A stretch of 64,000 nucleotides of DNA from Aurantimonas aggregata (GTDB lineage Bacteria > Pseudomonadota > Alphaproteobacteria > Rhizobiales > Rhizobiaceae): assembly GCF_010500835.1 (NCBI RefSeq), contig NZ_JAAAMJ010000013.1, forward strand, positions 58,678-122,677, written 5' to 3'. The notes under the pieces were generated by a model. That model made no database searches. It was not told the origin of the DNA and was given only the letters and a program-made list of their open reading frames with translations. Within the stretch, counting starts at the first letter, position 1, and each line of letters starts with the position of its first letter. Both the position numbers and the translations under genes were made by a program. Shown in pieces: positions 54,778 to 63,154 of this stretch.

Positions 54778-55959
54778 GGCGCGGGGCAGGCCGACGAAGC
54801 CCGAGCCCGGCGCCACGCCTTCGCGCATGGCGAAGTGGCGCAGGAAGGGGATCGCTTCCAGCGCCGCCAGCCCGGCGGTGCGTGCGAACTGGACCGGCAG
54901 GAAATCAGCCAGCAGCGAGCGGTTGAGGAGATCGACGCCGAGCGTGCGCGAGCGCACGTCCCCGCGCCGCATCGCTTCGTAGCGCCGCAGCGCCGACGCC
55001 CGGCCGGGATCATCCCGGTTGTCCTGGGCGACGCTGATGATCGCCTCGCAGTCTCGCAGGCCGAGATTGAGGCCCTGGGCACCGATCGGCGGAAAGGCGT
55101 GACCGGCTTCGCCGACAAGGGCAAGCCGCTCGCCGGTGAGGCGCGCGACGGACGCACCGGACAATGGGAACCGCTGGATCGGCATCTCGATGGTCACCGC
55201 ACCAAAGATGGAATGCAGTTTTTCCTCGACAATCTCCGCCAGGCGATCGGCGCGCAGATCGACATAGAGGTCGGCAAGGCGCGGCTCCTCGACCCAGACG
55301 AGCGACGAGCGGCGGCCGGGCAGGGGAACCTGCGTGAACGGTCCGCTCCGCGTGTGGAACTCCGTCGAGACAGAGCGGTGCGGCAGCGCGTGGTCGAAGT
55401 TGAGGACGATCGCGCTTTGCGGATAAGTCCATTTGCGCACGGTGATCCCGGCGGTCTCCCGCATCGGCGAGCCGCGACCGTCGGCCGCCACGACGAGATC
55501 GGCGGCGTAATGCCCGCCGTCGGCCAGCTCGACGAGTGCATGGTCCGTCGTGGTCGACAGGCCGACGGCACGGTCCTCGACGATCTCGAGCCGGTCGAGC
55601 TTCGCAGCCCGGCGCTGGAGCGCAGCATGAAGATCGGCGTTCAGGACATTGTAGCCGAAGGCATCAAGCCCGATCTCGGCGGCATCGAACTCGACGGTCG
55701 GCGCACGCAGCAGACGTCCTGTGTCGTCGATGAGCCGCATGACGGCCAGCGGCTCGGCCGCGCTGCCGAGTTCCTCCATCAGGCCGATCTCGTCGAGAAA
55801 CGCCACCGAGCGGCCAATCAGCGCAGTGCTGCGCCGGTCCGGCGCTGCTTCCATAGCGATCAGCACCGTATCGAAACCGGCCGCAGCGAAGCCGATCGCC
55901 GTCGCCGTTCCGGCGAGGCCACCGCCTACCACCACGATTTCCCTGCGCTTGCTGGACAC
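54745..55959 (-). CDS. UbiH/COQ6-family FAD-dependent monooxygenase
   Basis: A 404-residue flavin hydroxylase of the UbiH/COQ6 group, probably for ubiquinone ring hydroxylation. The FAD motif is VVVGGGLAGTATAIG near the N terminus, the second motif ADGRGSPMRE, and the FAD/GD motif LVGEAGHAFPPIGAQGLNLGLRD, in which the usual GD is GE. I chose the GTG at 55959: AAGGAG lies 6 bases before it. It is divergent from pcs, with 149 bases between. Which ubiquinone position it hydroxylates cannot be read. Confidence 0.9.
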   Translation of the reverse strand: MSSKRREIVVVGGGLAGTATAIGFAAAGFDTVLIAMEAAPDRRSTALIGRSVAFLDEIGLMEELGSAAEPLAVMRLIDDTGRLLRAPTVEFDAAEIGLDAFGYNVLNADLHAALQRRAAKLDRLEIVEDRAVGLSTTTDHALVELADGGHYAADLVVAADGRGSPMRETAGITVRKWTYPQSAIVLNFDHALPHRSVSTEFHTRSGPFTQVPLPGRRSSLVWVEEPRLADLYVDLRADRLAEIVEEKLHSIFGAVTIEMPIQRFPLSGASVARLTGERLALVGEAGHAFPPIGAQGLNLGLRDCEAIISVAQDNRDDPGRASALRRYEAMRRGDVRSRTLGVDLLNRSLLADFLPVQFARTAGLAALEAIPFLRHFAMREGVAPGSGFVGLPRALRERVGRDRP

Positions 55960-56108
55960 GCTCACTCCTTCGCAATGCAGGGCGCCGCGATTGCAACACC
56001 GAGACAGCCATGCTCGTTTCGCTTGGAAAACGCACATACGACCATTACAGCGGATGGCAATGCCCATGCGTCGCGTGCGGCGGAATGCGGCACAGCACCT
56101 GGGGCTTC

Positions 56109-56846
56109 ATGTCAGAACCGGTCACTTCCTTCGACAAATGGCGCGCCTTCGCCGTGCATCTGCTGACGGCCAGTGGCGCCTTCCTAGCGTTCATGGCGCT
56201 GATCGCAGCCGCCGAACAGCGTTGGGTGGCGATGTTCGTCTGGCTCGGCGCGGCTCTGTTCATTGACGGCATCGACGGGCCGATCGCGCGCAAGATCGAC
56301 ATCAAACGGGTGCTGCCCAACTGGTCGGGCGACCTGCTCGATTCGATCATCGACTACGCGACCTTCTGCATGATCCCGGCCGTGGCGCTCTATCTGTCGG
56401 ACAAGATCGGCGAGCCCTGGTCGTTCGTCGCCGCGGCGCTGATCGTCATCTCCAGCGCGGTCTACTACGCCGACCTGCGGATGAAGACGAAGGACAATTT
56501 CTTCCGCGGCTTCCCGGTCTGCTGGAACATGGTCGTCTTCGTGTTGTTCGCGACAGAGCTAACCGGTTGGATCGTATTCGCCACCGTCGTGGTCTGTTCC
56601 GCGGCGACCTTCGCGCCGGTAAACTTCGTCCACCCCGTCCGGGTGCGCCGCCTGCGTCCGCTGAACATGACGGTAGTGGCGCTGTGGTCGATCCTCGGCG
56701 TCATCTCCCTGTATTACAACTTCGCATCACCGACCTGGGTGAAGGTCGGATTGATAGCCACCAGCCTCTATCTTTTCGTGATCGGCGGCGTCGTGCAGGC
56801 TCTGGTGAGCGCACGTGTCGCCTCGAGACGTAGAGGCAAGGCATGA
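56109..56846 (+). CDS. pcs: Phosphatidylcholine synthase
   Basis: A 245-residue membrane enzyme of the CDP-alcohol phosphotransferase family that condenses CDP-diacylglycerol with choline. The motif reads DGIDGPIARKID...SGDLLDSIIDYATF, matching D-x2-DG-x2-AR...G-x3-D-x3-D, and the context DGP.AR distinguishes Pcs from Pgs or Pss. About eight membrane segments are visible. The ATG at 56109 gives the normal length; the upstream in-frame 33 residues, rich in Cys and Trp, are not typical. It overlaps the next gene by 4 bases. Pcs is characteristic of rhizobia and relatives. Confidence 0.93.
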   Translation: MSEPVTSFDKWRAFAVHLLTASGAFLAFMALIAAAEQRWVAMFVWLGAALFIDGIDGPIARKIDIKRVLPNWSGDLLDSIIDYATFCMIPAVALYLSDKIGEPWSFVAAALIVISSAVYYADLRMKTKDNFFRGFPVCWNMVVFVLFATELTGWIVFATVVVCSAATFAPVNFVHPVRVRRLRPLNMTVVALWSILGVISLYYNFASPTWVKVGLIATSLYLFVIGGVVQALVSARVASRRRGKA

Positions 56847-57817
56847 GCAAGGCTATCTTCATCCACGAGACTGGCGGTCCCGAGGTCCTCAAATGGGAGG
56901 ATCATGATCCCGGCCGGCCTGGAAGAGGCCAGATCCTCGTCGATCAGGCCGCGGCCGGCATCAACTTCATCGACGTCTATTACCGGACGGGCGTCTATCC
57001 GTCCGCGAAAATGCCCTTCGTGCTCGGCAAGGAAGGCGTCGGTATCGTCGCCGAGGTCGGGGAGGGAGTCGAGCGTTTCCAGCCCGGCGACCGGGTCGCC
57101 TATATCGGCGCCGACGGCAGTTACGCGGAGCGGATCGTCATCGCCGCCGACCTCGCCGTTGCCGTTCCCGATACGATCGACGACGCCACCGCGGCCTCGA
57201 TCATGCTGAAGGGCATGACCGCCGAATATCTCCTGCGGCGGACCTATCCGGTGGGCCCGGAGACGGTGCTGCTGTTCCATGCCGCCGCCGGCGGTGTCGG
57301 CCTCATCGCCGGCCAGTGGGCGAAACATCTCGGCGCGACGGTCATCGGCACGGCCGGATCGGCAGAGAAATGCGAACTGGCGCTGGCCAACGGCTACGAC
57401 CACGTCATCAACTATCGCGAGGACGATTTCGTCGCCCGCGTTGCGGAGATTACCGACGGACGCAAATGCGACGTCGTGTACGACGCCGTCGGGAAGGACA
57501 CGTTTCCCGGCAGTCTCGATTGCCTGCGGAAGCGAGGCCTATGGGCCTCGTTCGGCCATTCGTCCGGCAAGGCGCCGGCCTTCGAGATCAGCCTGCTCAA
57601 CCAGAAGGGCTCGCTCTTCGCGACCAGACCCAGTATCTACAGCTACAACGGCACGACGGCCGAGCTGGACGCGTCCGCGAAGGCGGTCTTCGACATCGTC
57701 GGATCGGGCGCGGTGAAAATCACCATCGGCCAGACCTACCCGTTGTCCGAGGCGGCCGAAGCGCACCGCGATCTCGATGCCCGGCGCACCGTGGGCGCCA
57801 GTGTTCTGACTGTCTGA
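56843..57817 (+). CDS. Quinone oxidoreductase (zinc-less MDR family)
   Basis: A 324-residue NADPH:quinone reductase of the zinc-less medium-chain dehydrogenase type. The start GGPEVLKWEDHDPGRPGRGQILV, then FIDVYYRTGVYP and the Rossmann motif HAAAGGVGLIAGQWAKHLGATVIGTAGS are typical of QorA; there are no zinc-ligand cysteines. The ATGA overlap with pcs implies coupled translation, though no common pathway is evident. Confidence 0.93.
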   Translation: MSKAIFIHETGGPEVLKWEDHDPGRPGRGQILVDQAAAGINFIDVYYRTGVYPSAKMPFVLGKEGVGIVAEVGEGVERFQPGDRVAYIGADGSYAERIVIAADLAVAVPDTIDDATAASIMLKGMTAEYLLRRTYPVGPETVLLFHAAAGGVGLIAGQWAKHLGATVIGTAGSAEKCELALANGYDHVINYREDDFVARVAEITDGRKCDVVYDAVGKDTFPGSLDCLRKRGLWASFGHSSGKAPAFEISLLNQKGSLFATRPSIYSYNGTTAELDASAKAVFDIVGSGAVKITIGQTYPLSEAAEAHRDLDARRTVGASVLTV

Positions 57818-57944
57818 GTTGGGCGTCGGCGGTCCGACATCTGGATCGCCCCACGCCTAACATCCTTTCTGTTCGCAGTCGCGGAACGTGCGAGGCCGCT
57901 GGCGACTTGTTGCGACATAACCTCCTCCACACGCGAGCCCGCAC

Positions 57945-60203
57945 GTGACGATCCACATTACGCCCAACACGACCCAGAGCAATCTGCCCCGGCCCGGGCT
58001 TCGCCGCTCGCGCGTCCAGGAGGGCCGCCCCTATCCGCTCGGCGCCACCTGGGATGGGCTCGGCGTCAATTTCGCGATCTTCTCCGCCAATGCCACCAAG
58101 GTCGAACTCTGCATCTTCGACGCCGAGGGCAAGTCCGAGCTCGAGCGGATCGAGCTGCCGGAATACACCAACGAGGTGTTCCACGGCTACCTGCCCGAGG
58201 CGCGCCCGGGCATGGTCTACGGCTACCGGGTGCACGGACCCTACGAGCCCGATGCCGGTCACCGCTTCAATCCCAACAAGCTGCTTCTCGACCCTTACGC
58301 CAAGCAGCATCTGGGGGCGGTCAAATGGGACGACGCGCTGTTCGGCTACACGATCGGCCACGCTGACGGCGACCTCTCCTACGACGAGCGCGACAGCGCC
58401 GCCTTCGTCCCTAAATGCCGTGTCGTGGACTCCGCCTTCACCTGGGGCGACGAGCGCCGTCCGCGGGTTTCCTGGGAACGGACGATCTTCTACGAAACCC
58501 ACGTCAAGGGTTTCACCCAGCGCCATCCCGCCGTCGCCGAAGCCGATCGCGGCAAGTTCTCCGGGCTGATGAACCGCGAGATCGTCGACTATATCCGCAG
58601 CCTCGGGGTCACCTCCGTCGAGCTGCTGCCGATCCACGCCTTCGTCGACGACAGCTATCTGGTCGAAAAGGGCCTTCGGAACTACTGGGGCTACAACTCG
58701 CTCGGCTTCTTCGCGCCGGATCCGCGCTATCTCGCCGGCCCGTTCGTCAACGAGTTCAAGGAAATGGTGTCGGCCTTCCACCATGCCGGCCTCGAGGTCA
58801 TTCTCGACGTCGTCTACAACCACACGGCCGAAGGCAACGAGAACGGCCCGACCCTGTCCTTCAAGGGCATCGACAACGCCACCTACTACCGGCTGCTGCC
58901 CGACCAGAAGCGCTACTACATCAACGATACCGGCACCGGAAACACGGTGAACACCAGCCATCCGCGCGTCATGCAGATGGTCACCGACAGCCTGCGCTAC
59001 TGGGCCGGCGAGATGCGGGTCGACGGCTTCCGCTTCGATCTGGCGACGATCCTCGCCCGCGAACCGTCGGGCTTCTCGGAAGAGTCGAGCTTCCTGCATG
59101 CCTGCCAGCAGGATCCGCTGCTCAGCGAGATCAAGATGATCGCCGAGCCGTGGGATTGCGGGCCGGGCGGCTACCAGGTCGGCCGCTTCCCGCCAGGCTG
59201 GGCGGAATGGAACGACGGCTATCGCGACATCGTCCGCTCTTATTGGCGCGGCGACGAGGGCCAGGTGCCCGCGGTGGCGAACAAGATCTCGGCCTCGGCC
59301 GACATCTTCGACCAGCGCGGCCGCAAGCCGTGGGCTTCGGTGAACTTCATCACCGCCCATGACGGCTTCACGCTCAACGACCTCGTCAGCTACAACGACA
59401 AGCACAACGAGGCCAACGGCGAGGACAATCGCGACGGCCACTCGCACAACCTGTCCTACAACTATGGCGCCGAGGGGCCGACCGACGACGCGGAGATCAA
59501 CGACACCCGCTACCGCCAGCTGCGCAACCTGTTTGCCACGCTGCTGTTCTCGCGCGGCACGCCGATGATCCTGGCCGGCGACGAGTTCGCCCGCACACAA
59601 GGCGGCAACAACAACGCCTATGCCCAGGACAACGAGATCGGCTGGATCGACTGGCATGTGACCGGCGAAAGCCGCAACCTGGCGAAGTTCGTCCAGAAGC
59701 TGATCATGCTCCGCCAGTCCCTGCCGATGCTGCGCCGGGGCAAGTTCCTGCACGGGACGTTCGACGAGGAATTGGGCGTCAAGGACGTCGCCTGGATCAC
59801 CCCGGCCGGCACCGAGTTCGAGCAGGAGAACTGGGACGACACCGGGGCGCGCTGCTTCGGCGTGCTGCTGGACGGCCGTGCCCAGTCGACCGGCATTCGG
59901 CGGAAGGGTACCGACGCCACCATGCTCATCGTCATGAACGCCCATGACGACGTGGTGAACTTCACGCTCCCTCAGGCCAATGGCGGGCTGCGGTGGCGCT
60001 GCGTCATCGACACCAACCTGCCGGATCGCGAAGAGCTGGTGCCGTTCGAGTTCGACACTGAGTACATGGCGACCGGACGGTCGTTCCTCATCTTCATGCT
60101 GGAGCCGGAAGATGGAGAGGATGCGAGCCCCGATGCGGCGCGTTCCTTCGCCTATGTGTCGGAAGCCTTGGCCCGGGCAGCGGGTGACCGCCTGCCGATC
60201 TAG
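57945..60203 (+). CDS. glgX: Glycogen debranching enzyme GlgX
   Basis: A 752-residue GH13 isoamylase-type enzyme that removes alpha-1,6 branches from phosphorylase-trimmed glycogen. An N-terminal CBM48 domain (PLGATWDGLGVNFAIFSANATKVELCIFD) precedes the barrel. The catalytic residues are D365 (GFRFDLATIL), E401 (AEPWDCGPGG) and D473 (TAHDGFTLND). The N-terminal ~25 residues before GRPYPLG are variable, and the start is a GTG at 57945; no strong ribosome site is seen. An IS110 element lies 49 bases past the stop and separates it from the terminator at 61555. Confidence 0.95.
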   Translation: MTIHITPNTTQSNLPRPGLRRSRVQEGRPYPLGATWDGLGVNFAIFSANATKVELCIFDAEGKSELERIELPEYTNEVFHGYLPEARPGMVYGYRVHGPYEPDAGHRFNPNKLLLDPYAKQHLGAVKWDDALFGYTIGHADGDLSYDERDSAAFVPKCRVVDSAFTWGDERRPRVSWERTIFYETHVKGFTQRHPAVAEADRGKFSGLMNREIVDYIRSLGVTSVELLPIHAFVDDSYLVEKGLRNYWGYNSLGFFAPDPRYLAGPFVNEFKEMVSAFHHAGLEVILDVVYNHTAEGNENGPTLSFKGIDNATYYRLLPDQKRYYINDTGTGNTVNTSHPRVMQMVTDSLRYWAGEMRVDGFRFDLATILAREPSGFSEESSFLHACQQDPLLSEIKMIAEPWDCGPGGYQVGRFPPGWAEWNDGYRDIVRSYWRGDEGQVPAVANKISASADIFDQRGRKPWASVNFITAHDGFTLNDLVSYNDKHNEANGEDNRDGHSHNLSYNYGAEGPTDDAEINDTRYRQLRNLFATLLFSRGTPMILAGDEFARTQGGNNNAYAQDNEIGWIDWHVTGESRNLAKFVQKLIMLRQSLPMLRRGKFLHGTFDEELGVKDVAWITPAGTEFEQENWDDTGARCFGVLLDGRAQSTGIRRKGTDATMLIVMNAHDDVVNFTLPQANGGLRWRCVIDTNLPDREELVPFEFDTEYMATGRSFLIFMLEPEDGEDASPDAARSFAYVSEALARAAGDRLPI

Positions 60204-60265
60204 GATCGGCCAGCACATGACGGACAACCCGGCCTATGACGCCAGCGTTGATGCTCCTATGTTGG

Positions 60266-61339
60266 TCAAGAGGGATTTGATACAGTTTTGGGCCGCAATT
60301 TCGGCTTGCAGAGGCTGTTGAAGATTTCCCGTGCGATATAGCGCTTGAGGCAACGTCTGATCTCTCGCGGCGACTTCCCCTCCGCCATTCGACGCTGGAC
60401 GTAGAGCTTGGTTTCGGGATGGGAGCGCATGCGGACAACGGCCACGCGATGCAGCGCCGCGTTGGCTCGCCGGTTGCCGCCGCGGTTGAGGCGGTGGCGT
60501 GTGGTCTTGCCGCTGGATGCCGGGATGGGACAGACGCCGCAGAGCTTGGCGAAGGCGGCCTCCGATCGTATCCGCTCGGGATTGTCGCCGAGAACAATCA
60601 GCATTTCCGCGATCGTGCCGGTGGCGATGCCGGGCGCCGCCATCAGGTCCGGTGCTTGGCGACGGACCAGCCTCTCGAGCGCATCATCGAGTTCGCGGAT
60701 TTCGGCGTCGAGGGCGAGCCAGCGCCGAGCCAGCATGCGCAGCACCGTCTTGGCCGAGGCCGTCGTCGAGGTGATGGGACCGGGACGCAAGGCCGCCAAC
60801 GCCCGGATCAGCGTCATCGGGCCGGTCATGGTGATGAACTCCTCGCGCAGTGGCTGGGGCGCATTGACGATAAGGGTCTTGAGCGTAACCATTGCTTGGG
60901 TGCGCGCCTTCAGCGCGGTGTCGCGGGCGATCTTCAGATGCCGGATCATCTCGACGTTCCCATTCCCGGACTTCGGAGACGTGTTGGCCTCGTCCGCCAG
61001 AACGGCGCGGGCGGCGGCCTCGGCATCGATCGTGTCGCTCTTGCCGCGCTGGCGCCGGAGCCGGCGGTTCGGACGATCGACCTCGATGACGTGGCACCCC
61101 TGCGAGGCGAGCGCCCGGCTCAGTCCTGCACCATAGGAACCGGTGCCCTCGATGCCGAAGGCTTGAACGGAACCGTAGGCGTCAGCCCAGCGAATGAGCT
61201 GACGGTAACCTGCCGCTGTCGCTGGAACCGAAAGGGTGCCTAGGCGCGCTCCGAGCCCGGTGATCGCGACGGCGACATGAATGTCCTTGTGCGTGTCAAC
61301 GCCGATGATGATCGCGTCGGATGTGGTAGCTTGATGCAT
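60266..61339 (-). CDS. IS110-family transposase (DEDD recombinase)
   Basis: A 357-residue recombinase. The RuvC-like DEDD domain has D15 (GVDTHKD), E64 (GIEGTGSYG), D102 and D105 (KSDTIDAEAAAR); the C-terminal transposase_20 domain has AAPGIATGTIAEMLIVLGD and the serine-bearing segment S275/S276 in PASSGKTTRHRLNRGGNRRAN, where the catalytic serine of IS110 recombinases lies. The gene is full length and its residues look intact, so the element may still be active. It ends 13 bases inside the element end, and its start is preceded by GGAGGA. Confidence 0.95.
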   Translation of the reverse strand: MHQATTSDAIIIGVDTHKDIHVAVAITGLGARLGTLSVPATAAGYRQLIRWADAYGSVQAFGIEGTGSYGAGLSRALASQGCHVIEVDRPNRRLRRQRGKSDTIDAEAAARAVLADEANTSPKSGNGNVEMIRHLKIARDTALKARTQAMVTLKTLIVNAPQPLREEFITMTGPMTLIRALAALRPGPITSTTASAKTVLRMLARRWLALDAEIRELDDALERLVRRQAPDLMAAPGIATGTIAEMLIVLGDNPERIRSEAAFAKLCGVCPIPASSGKTTRHRLNRGGNRRANAALHRVAVVRMRSHPETKLYVQRRMAEGKSPREIRRCLKRYIAREIFNSLCKPKLRPKTVSNPS

Positions 61340-61341
61340 GT

Positions 61342-61470
61342 CGGTCCTCCAGACGGTGGTGAACCCGACGCTGCGCTTGACGGGACAGGACTGTGACGGG
61401 ATGGCGGTCCCTCAGGCTCCTATGAAGTCACGCATCGAAGCGGTGCCGGGTGCAGCCTGGAGGACCGGCA
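61342..61470 (-). ncRNA. Predicted IS110 bridge RNA in the element leader
   Basis: The leader folds around an 11-bp outer stem (61457-61467 with 61342-61352), an inner ACCCG/CGGGT stem (61447-61451 with 61363-61367) and an apical stem GTGAC/GTCAC (61427-61431 with 61393-61397). In the apical loop, 61416-61424 repeats exactly the 9 bases of the transposase-distal element end (60253-60261), and 61402-61410 is complementary, 8 of 9, to the leader-side end (61462-61470). This is what a donor-binding loop with left and right guides should look like. Target guides are less clear. No transcript data are available. Confidence 0.65.
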
Positions 61471-61554
61471 GATCAACGCCATGACACGAGGTCAATCGTA
61501 AGCAGGGGCCAGGCCCTTCAAGCTGCCCGGATAATCTCACAGTCGAGACACATT

Positions 61555-61585
61555 GGCCGCCGTCGCAATGACGGCGGCCTTTTTG
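61555..61585 (+). terminator. Intrinsic terminator right of the IS110 element
   Basis: A perfect 10-bp stem, GGCCGCCGTC at 61555-61564 with 61570-61579, a 5-base loop and a TTTTT run. It now stands 80 bases right of the IS110 element; before insertion it would have followed glgX directly. In the 316-base stretch 61340-61655 I see only this, the IS leader and spacer. Confidence 0.9.
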
Positions 61586-61655
61586 TGTTCGCGCCGGAAC
61601 GATTTCACCTTTCCGCCATTATTCCGGCAGACCAGACAAGACGCGGAAAAATAAC

Positions 61656-61934
61656 ATGAAATTCACCGTCATCGCGGGCGCCCTCGTGGCCGCCGCCGGT
61701 TTCCTGTCGACCACTGCTTCGGCCCAGGACCAGGGCGGCAACGCCCTGTACGAGATGGCATCGCTCGACACGAGCGCGCTGCGGACGAGCGACTATTCGG
61801 ACTTCGTGCCGGTGCCGACCCCGCGCCCCGCGATGGTCGAAGCGGCATCCGCCCCGACGGCGGCGCCGGTCGTGATCCGCCGCACGGCCGAAGGCATCCG
61901 CCTCGTCGGCCCACGCTTCTTCCCCGTCGACTAA
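61656..61934 (+). CDS. Small secreted protein of unknown function
   Basis: A 92-residue protein with a signal peptide (MKFTVIAGALVAAAGFLSTTASAQ, cleavage near 23). The mature part is short, Ala/Pro-rich, with VPVPTPRPAM and a C-terminal VVIRRTAEGIRLVGPRFFPVD. No family is recognised. The start has GCGGA at about 9 bases. Its 3' end overlaps the convergent DUF190 gene by 4 bases. Confidence 0.7.
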   Translation: MKFTVIAGALVAAAGFLSTTASAQDQGGNALYEMASLDTSALRTSDYSDFVPVPTPRPAMVEAASAPTAAPVVIRRTAEGIRLVGPRFFPVD

Positions 61935-62278
61935 TCCTGCTTGCTCGGCCCGTACCGGCGGACCTCGACGGTCTCGACGGTGACGAGCCCGCCCGTCATC
62001 AGCTGATCCAGCAACGGCAGGAACGCGTCGATGGCGGCTTCGCCATCGACGATCTCGACGACCAGGGGCAGATCGTCCGACAGTCGCAGCATGTTCATCG
62101 TGTGCAGGCGGCTGGAATGGCCGAAGCCGATGGCGCCGCGCAGGACGGTGGCACCCGCCAGATGCATCTCCCGCGCCTTCAAGACGATGGCCTCGTAGAG
62201 CGGACGGCCATCGCTCTTGTCGCTTTCGCCGATGAAGATGCGCAGGATGCGTGCCTGTTCAGGTATGTCCATCGCCAT
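61931..62278 (-). CDS. DUF190 family protein
   Basis: A 115-residue DUF190 protein, a ferredoxin-like small fold commonly linked to crcB. Family stretches are QARILRIFIGESDKSDGRPLYEAIVLKAREMHLAGATVLRGAIGFG and LPLVVEIVD. It overlaps the upstream crcB by 20 bases, so translation is coupled. A regulatory or accessory role in fluoride export is often suggested from this linkage, but no activity is proved. Confidence 0.9.
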   Translation of the reverse strand: MAMDIPEQARILRIFIGESDKSDGRPLYEAIVLKAREMHLAGATVLRGAIGFGHSSRLHTMNMLRLSDDLPLVVEIVDGEAAIDAFLPLLDQLMTGGLVTVETVEVRRYGPSKQD

Positions 62279-62747
62279 CCGAATTCTCCAGTTCCTGCTT
62301 CAGGGCGCCCAATCCGCCGATGTCGTTGAGCCGCGAGGCGATGACGAAGCCCAGCCAGACGGCGACAAGCCAGGTCACTACCGATACGCCGACATAGGTG
62401 CCCGCCATCAGATAGTGCCCCGCGGCGAGGAACCGCACGCTTTCGAGGCTGAACACCGAGAAGGTCGTGAAGCCGCCGCACAGGCCGGCGATGACGAACT
62501 GCCGGACCCCGGGGCTCGCCATCAGCCGGCCGCCGGGCTCGCTCAGCGTCGCGAAGAAGCCGATGACGAAGGATCCCACGACGTTGGCGACGAGCGTTCC
62601 CCACGGAAAGCCGGGGCCGGCGAGGGCCAGCGAGACCAGCATCCGCCCGACGCCACCGATCGCCGCGCCGAGCGCGACGAGGCCGTAGAGCCCGAAACTG
62701 TCGCCAGCGCCAAGCCACCAAGGAAGCGCGGAATTGTCCCTGCTCAC
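62259..62747 (-). CDS. crcB: Fluoride exporter CrcB/Fluc (second gene of pair)
   Basis: A 162-residue four-helix fluoride channel protein. Motifs are GAAIGGVGRMLVS, FPWGTLVANVVGSFVIGF, with the conserved Asn, and the GFCGGFTTFSTF-type sequence LCGGFTTFSVFSLES. It starts with GTG at 62747, overlapping the stop of the first crcB by 4 bases, and has a longer hydrophilic tail than the first copy. In other bacteria such adjacent pairs can form a two-subunit channel. Confidence 0.92.
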   Translation of the reverse strand: MSRDNSALPWWLGAGDSFGLYGLVALGAAIGGVGRMLVSLALAGPGFPWGTLVANVVGSFVIGFFATLSEPGGRLMASPGVRQFVIAGLCGGFTTFSVFSLESVRFLAAGHYLMAGTYVGVSVVTWLVAVWLGFVIASRLNDIGGLGALKQELENSDGDGHT

Positions 62748-63154
62748 GAGGGCACCGCCGCCGTGAAGGTGGACGCGAGCAGCATGCCGATCGCCACGGC
62801 CGAAAGGCAGAGCCCCAGCGACAGGACGACATTAGCGACGGCCCGCCGCGTGTCGCCCGTGCGGGCCAGAGCGAGTGTCAGAAGGCTGAACGACGACACC
62901 GTCGTATAGCTGCCGAGAAACCCGGTGACGGCAAGGAGCCATACGTCCGGATTCGCAAACGGCGCCTGGCTGCGCGCCAGCACGGCAAGCACGCCGATGG
63001 CGAACGCGCCGGTGACGTTCACCACCATCGTCCCCCAGGGAAAGATCTCGCCGACCGCCCGCGCCACCGCGCCCGACACGAAGAACCGCGCCATCCCGCC
63101 GACGGCGCTGCCCGCGGCGACGAGGGCGATCGTCAGCCCGAGGTGCTCGGTCAT
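62744..63154 (-). CDS. crcB: Fluoride exporter CrcB/Fluc (first gene of pair)
   Basis: A 136-residue CrcB with GSAVGGMARFFVS, FPWGTMVVNVTGAFAIGVL and GFLGSYTTVSSFSLLTL; the phenylalanine-box region is intact except for the usual F of TTFS, which here is V (TTVSSF). First gene of the crcB-crcB-DUF190 unit. I looked at 63155-63350 for a fluoride riboswitch and saw none. Confidence 0.92.
   Translation of the reverse strand: MTEHLGLTIALVAAGSAVGGMARFFVSGAVARAVGEIFPWGTMVVNVTGAFAIGVLAVLARSQAPFANPDVWLLAVTGFLGSYTTVSSFSLLTLALARTGDTRRAVANVVLSLGLCLSAVAIGMLLASTFTAAVPS

Larger units (their letters stand above)
60253..61473 (-). mobile_element. IS110-family insertion sequence
   Basis: The element is 1221 bp by my boundary reading: the trinucleotide GAT occurs at both junctions (60250-60252 and 61471-61473), and joining the flanks restores the palindrome GCGTTGATCAACGC. 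It has one transposase gene on the minus strand and a ~130-base leader. There are no terminal inverted repeats or long target duplications, as expected for IS110. The host gene left of it is glgX; right of it lies the terminator probably belonging to glgX. Boundaries are inferred, not proved. Confidence 0.8.

Noticed and set aside
60245..61479. GCGTTGAT/ATCAACGC as terminal inverted repeats of the IS110 element
   Set aside because: IS110 elements have no such terminal repeats; the bases are better explained as two halves of a palindromic host target.
61450..61659. Open frame right of the IS110 element; with the IS removed it joins an ATG at 60217 in frame
   Set aside because: It reads straight through the intrinsic terminator at 61555, giving the typical read-through peptide, and shows no family likeness.
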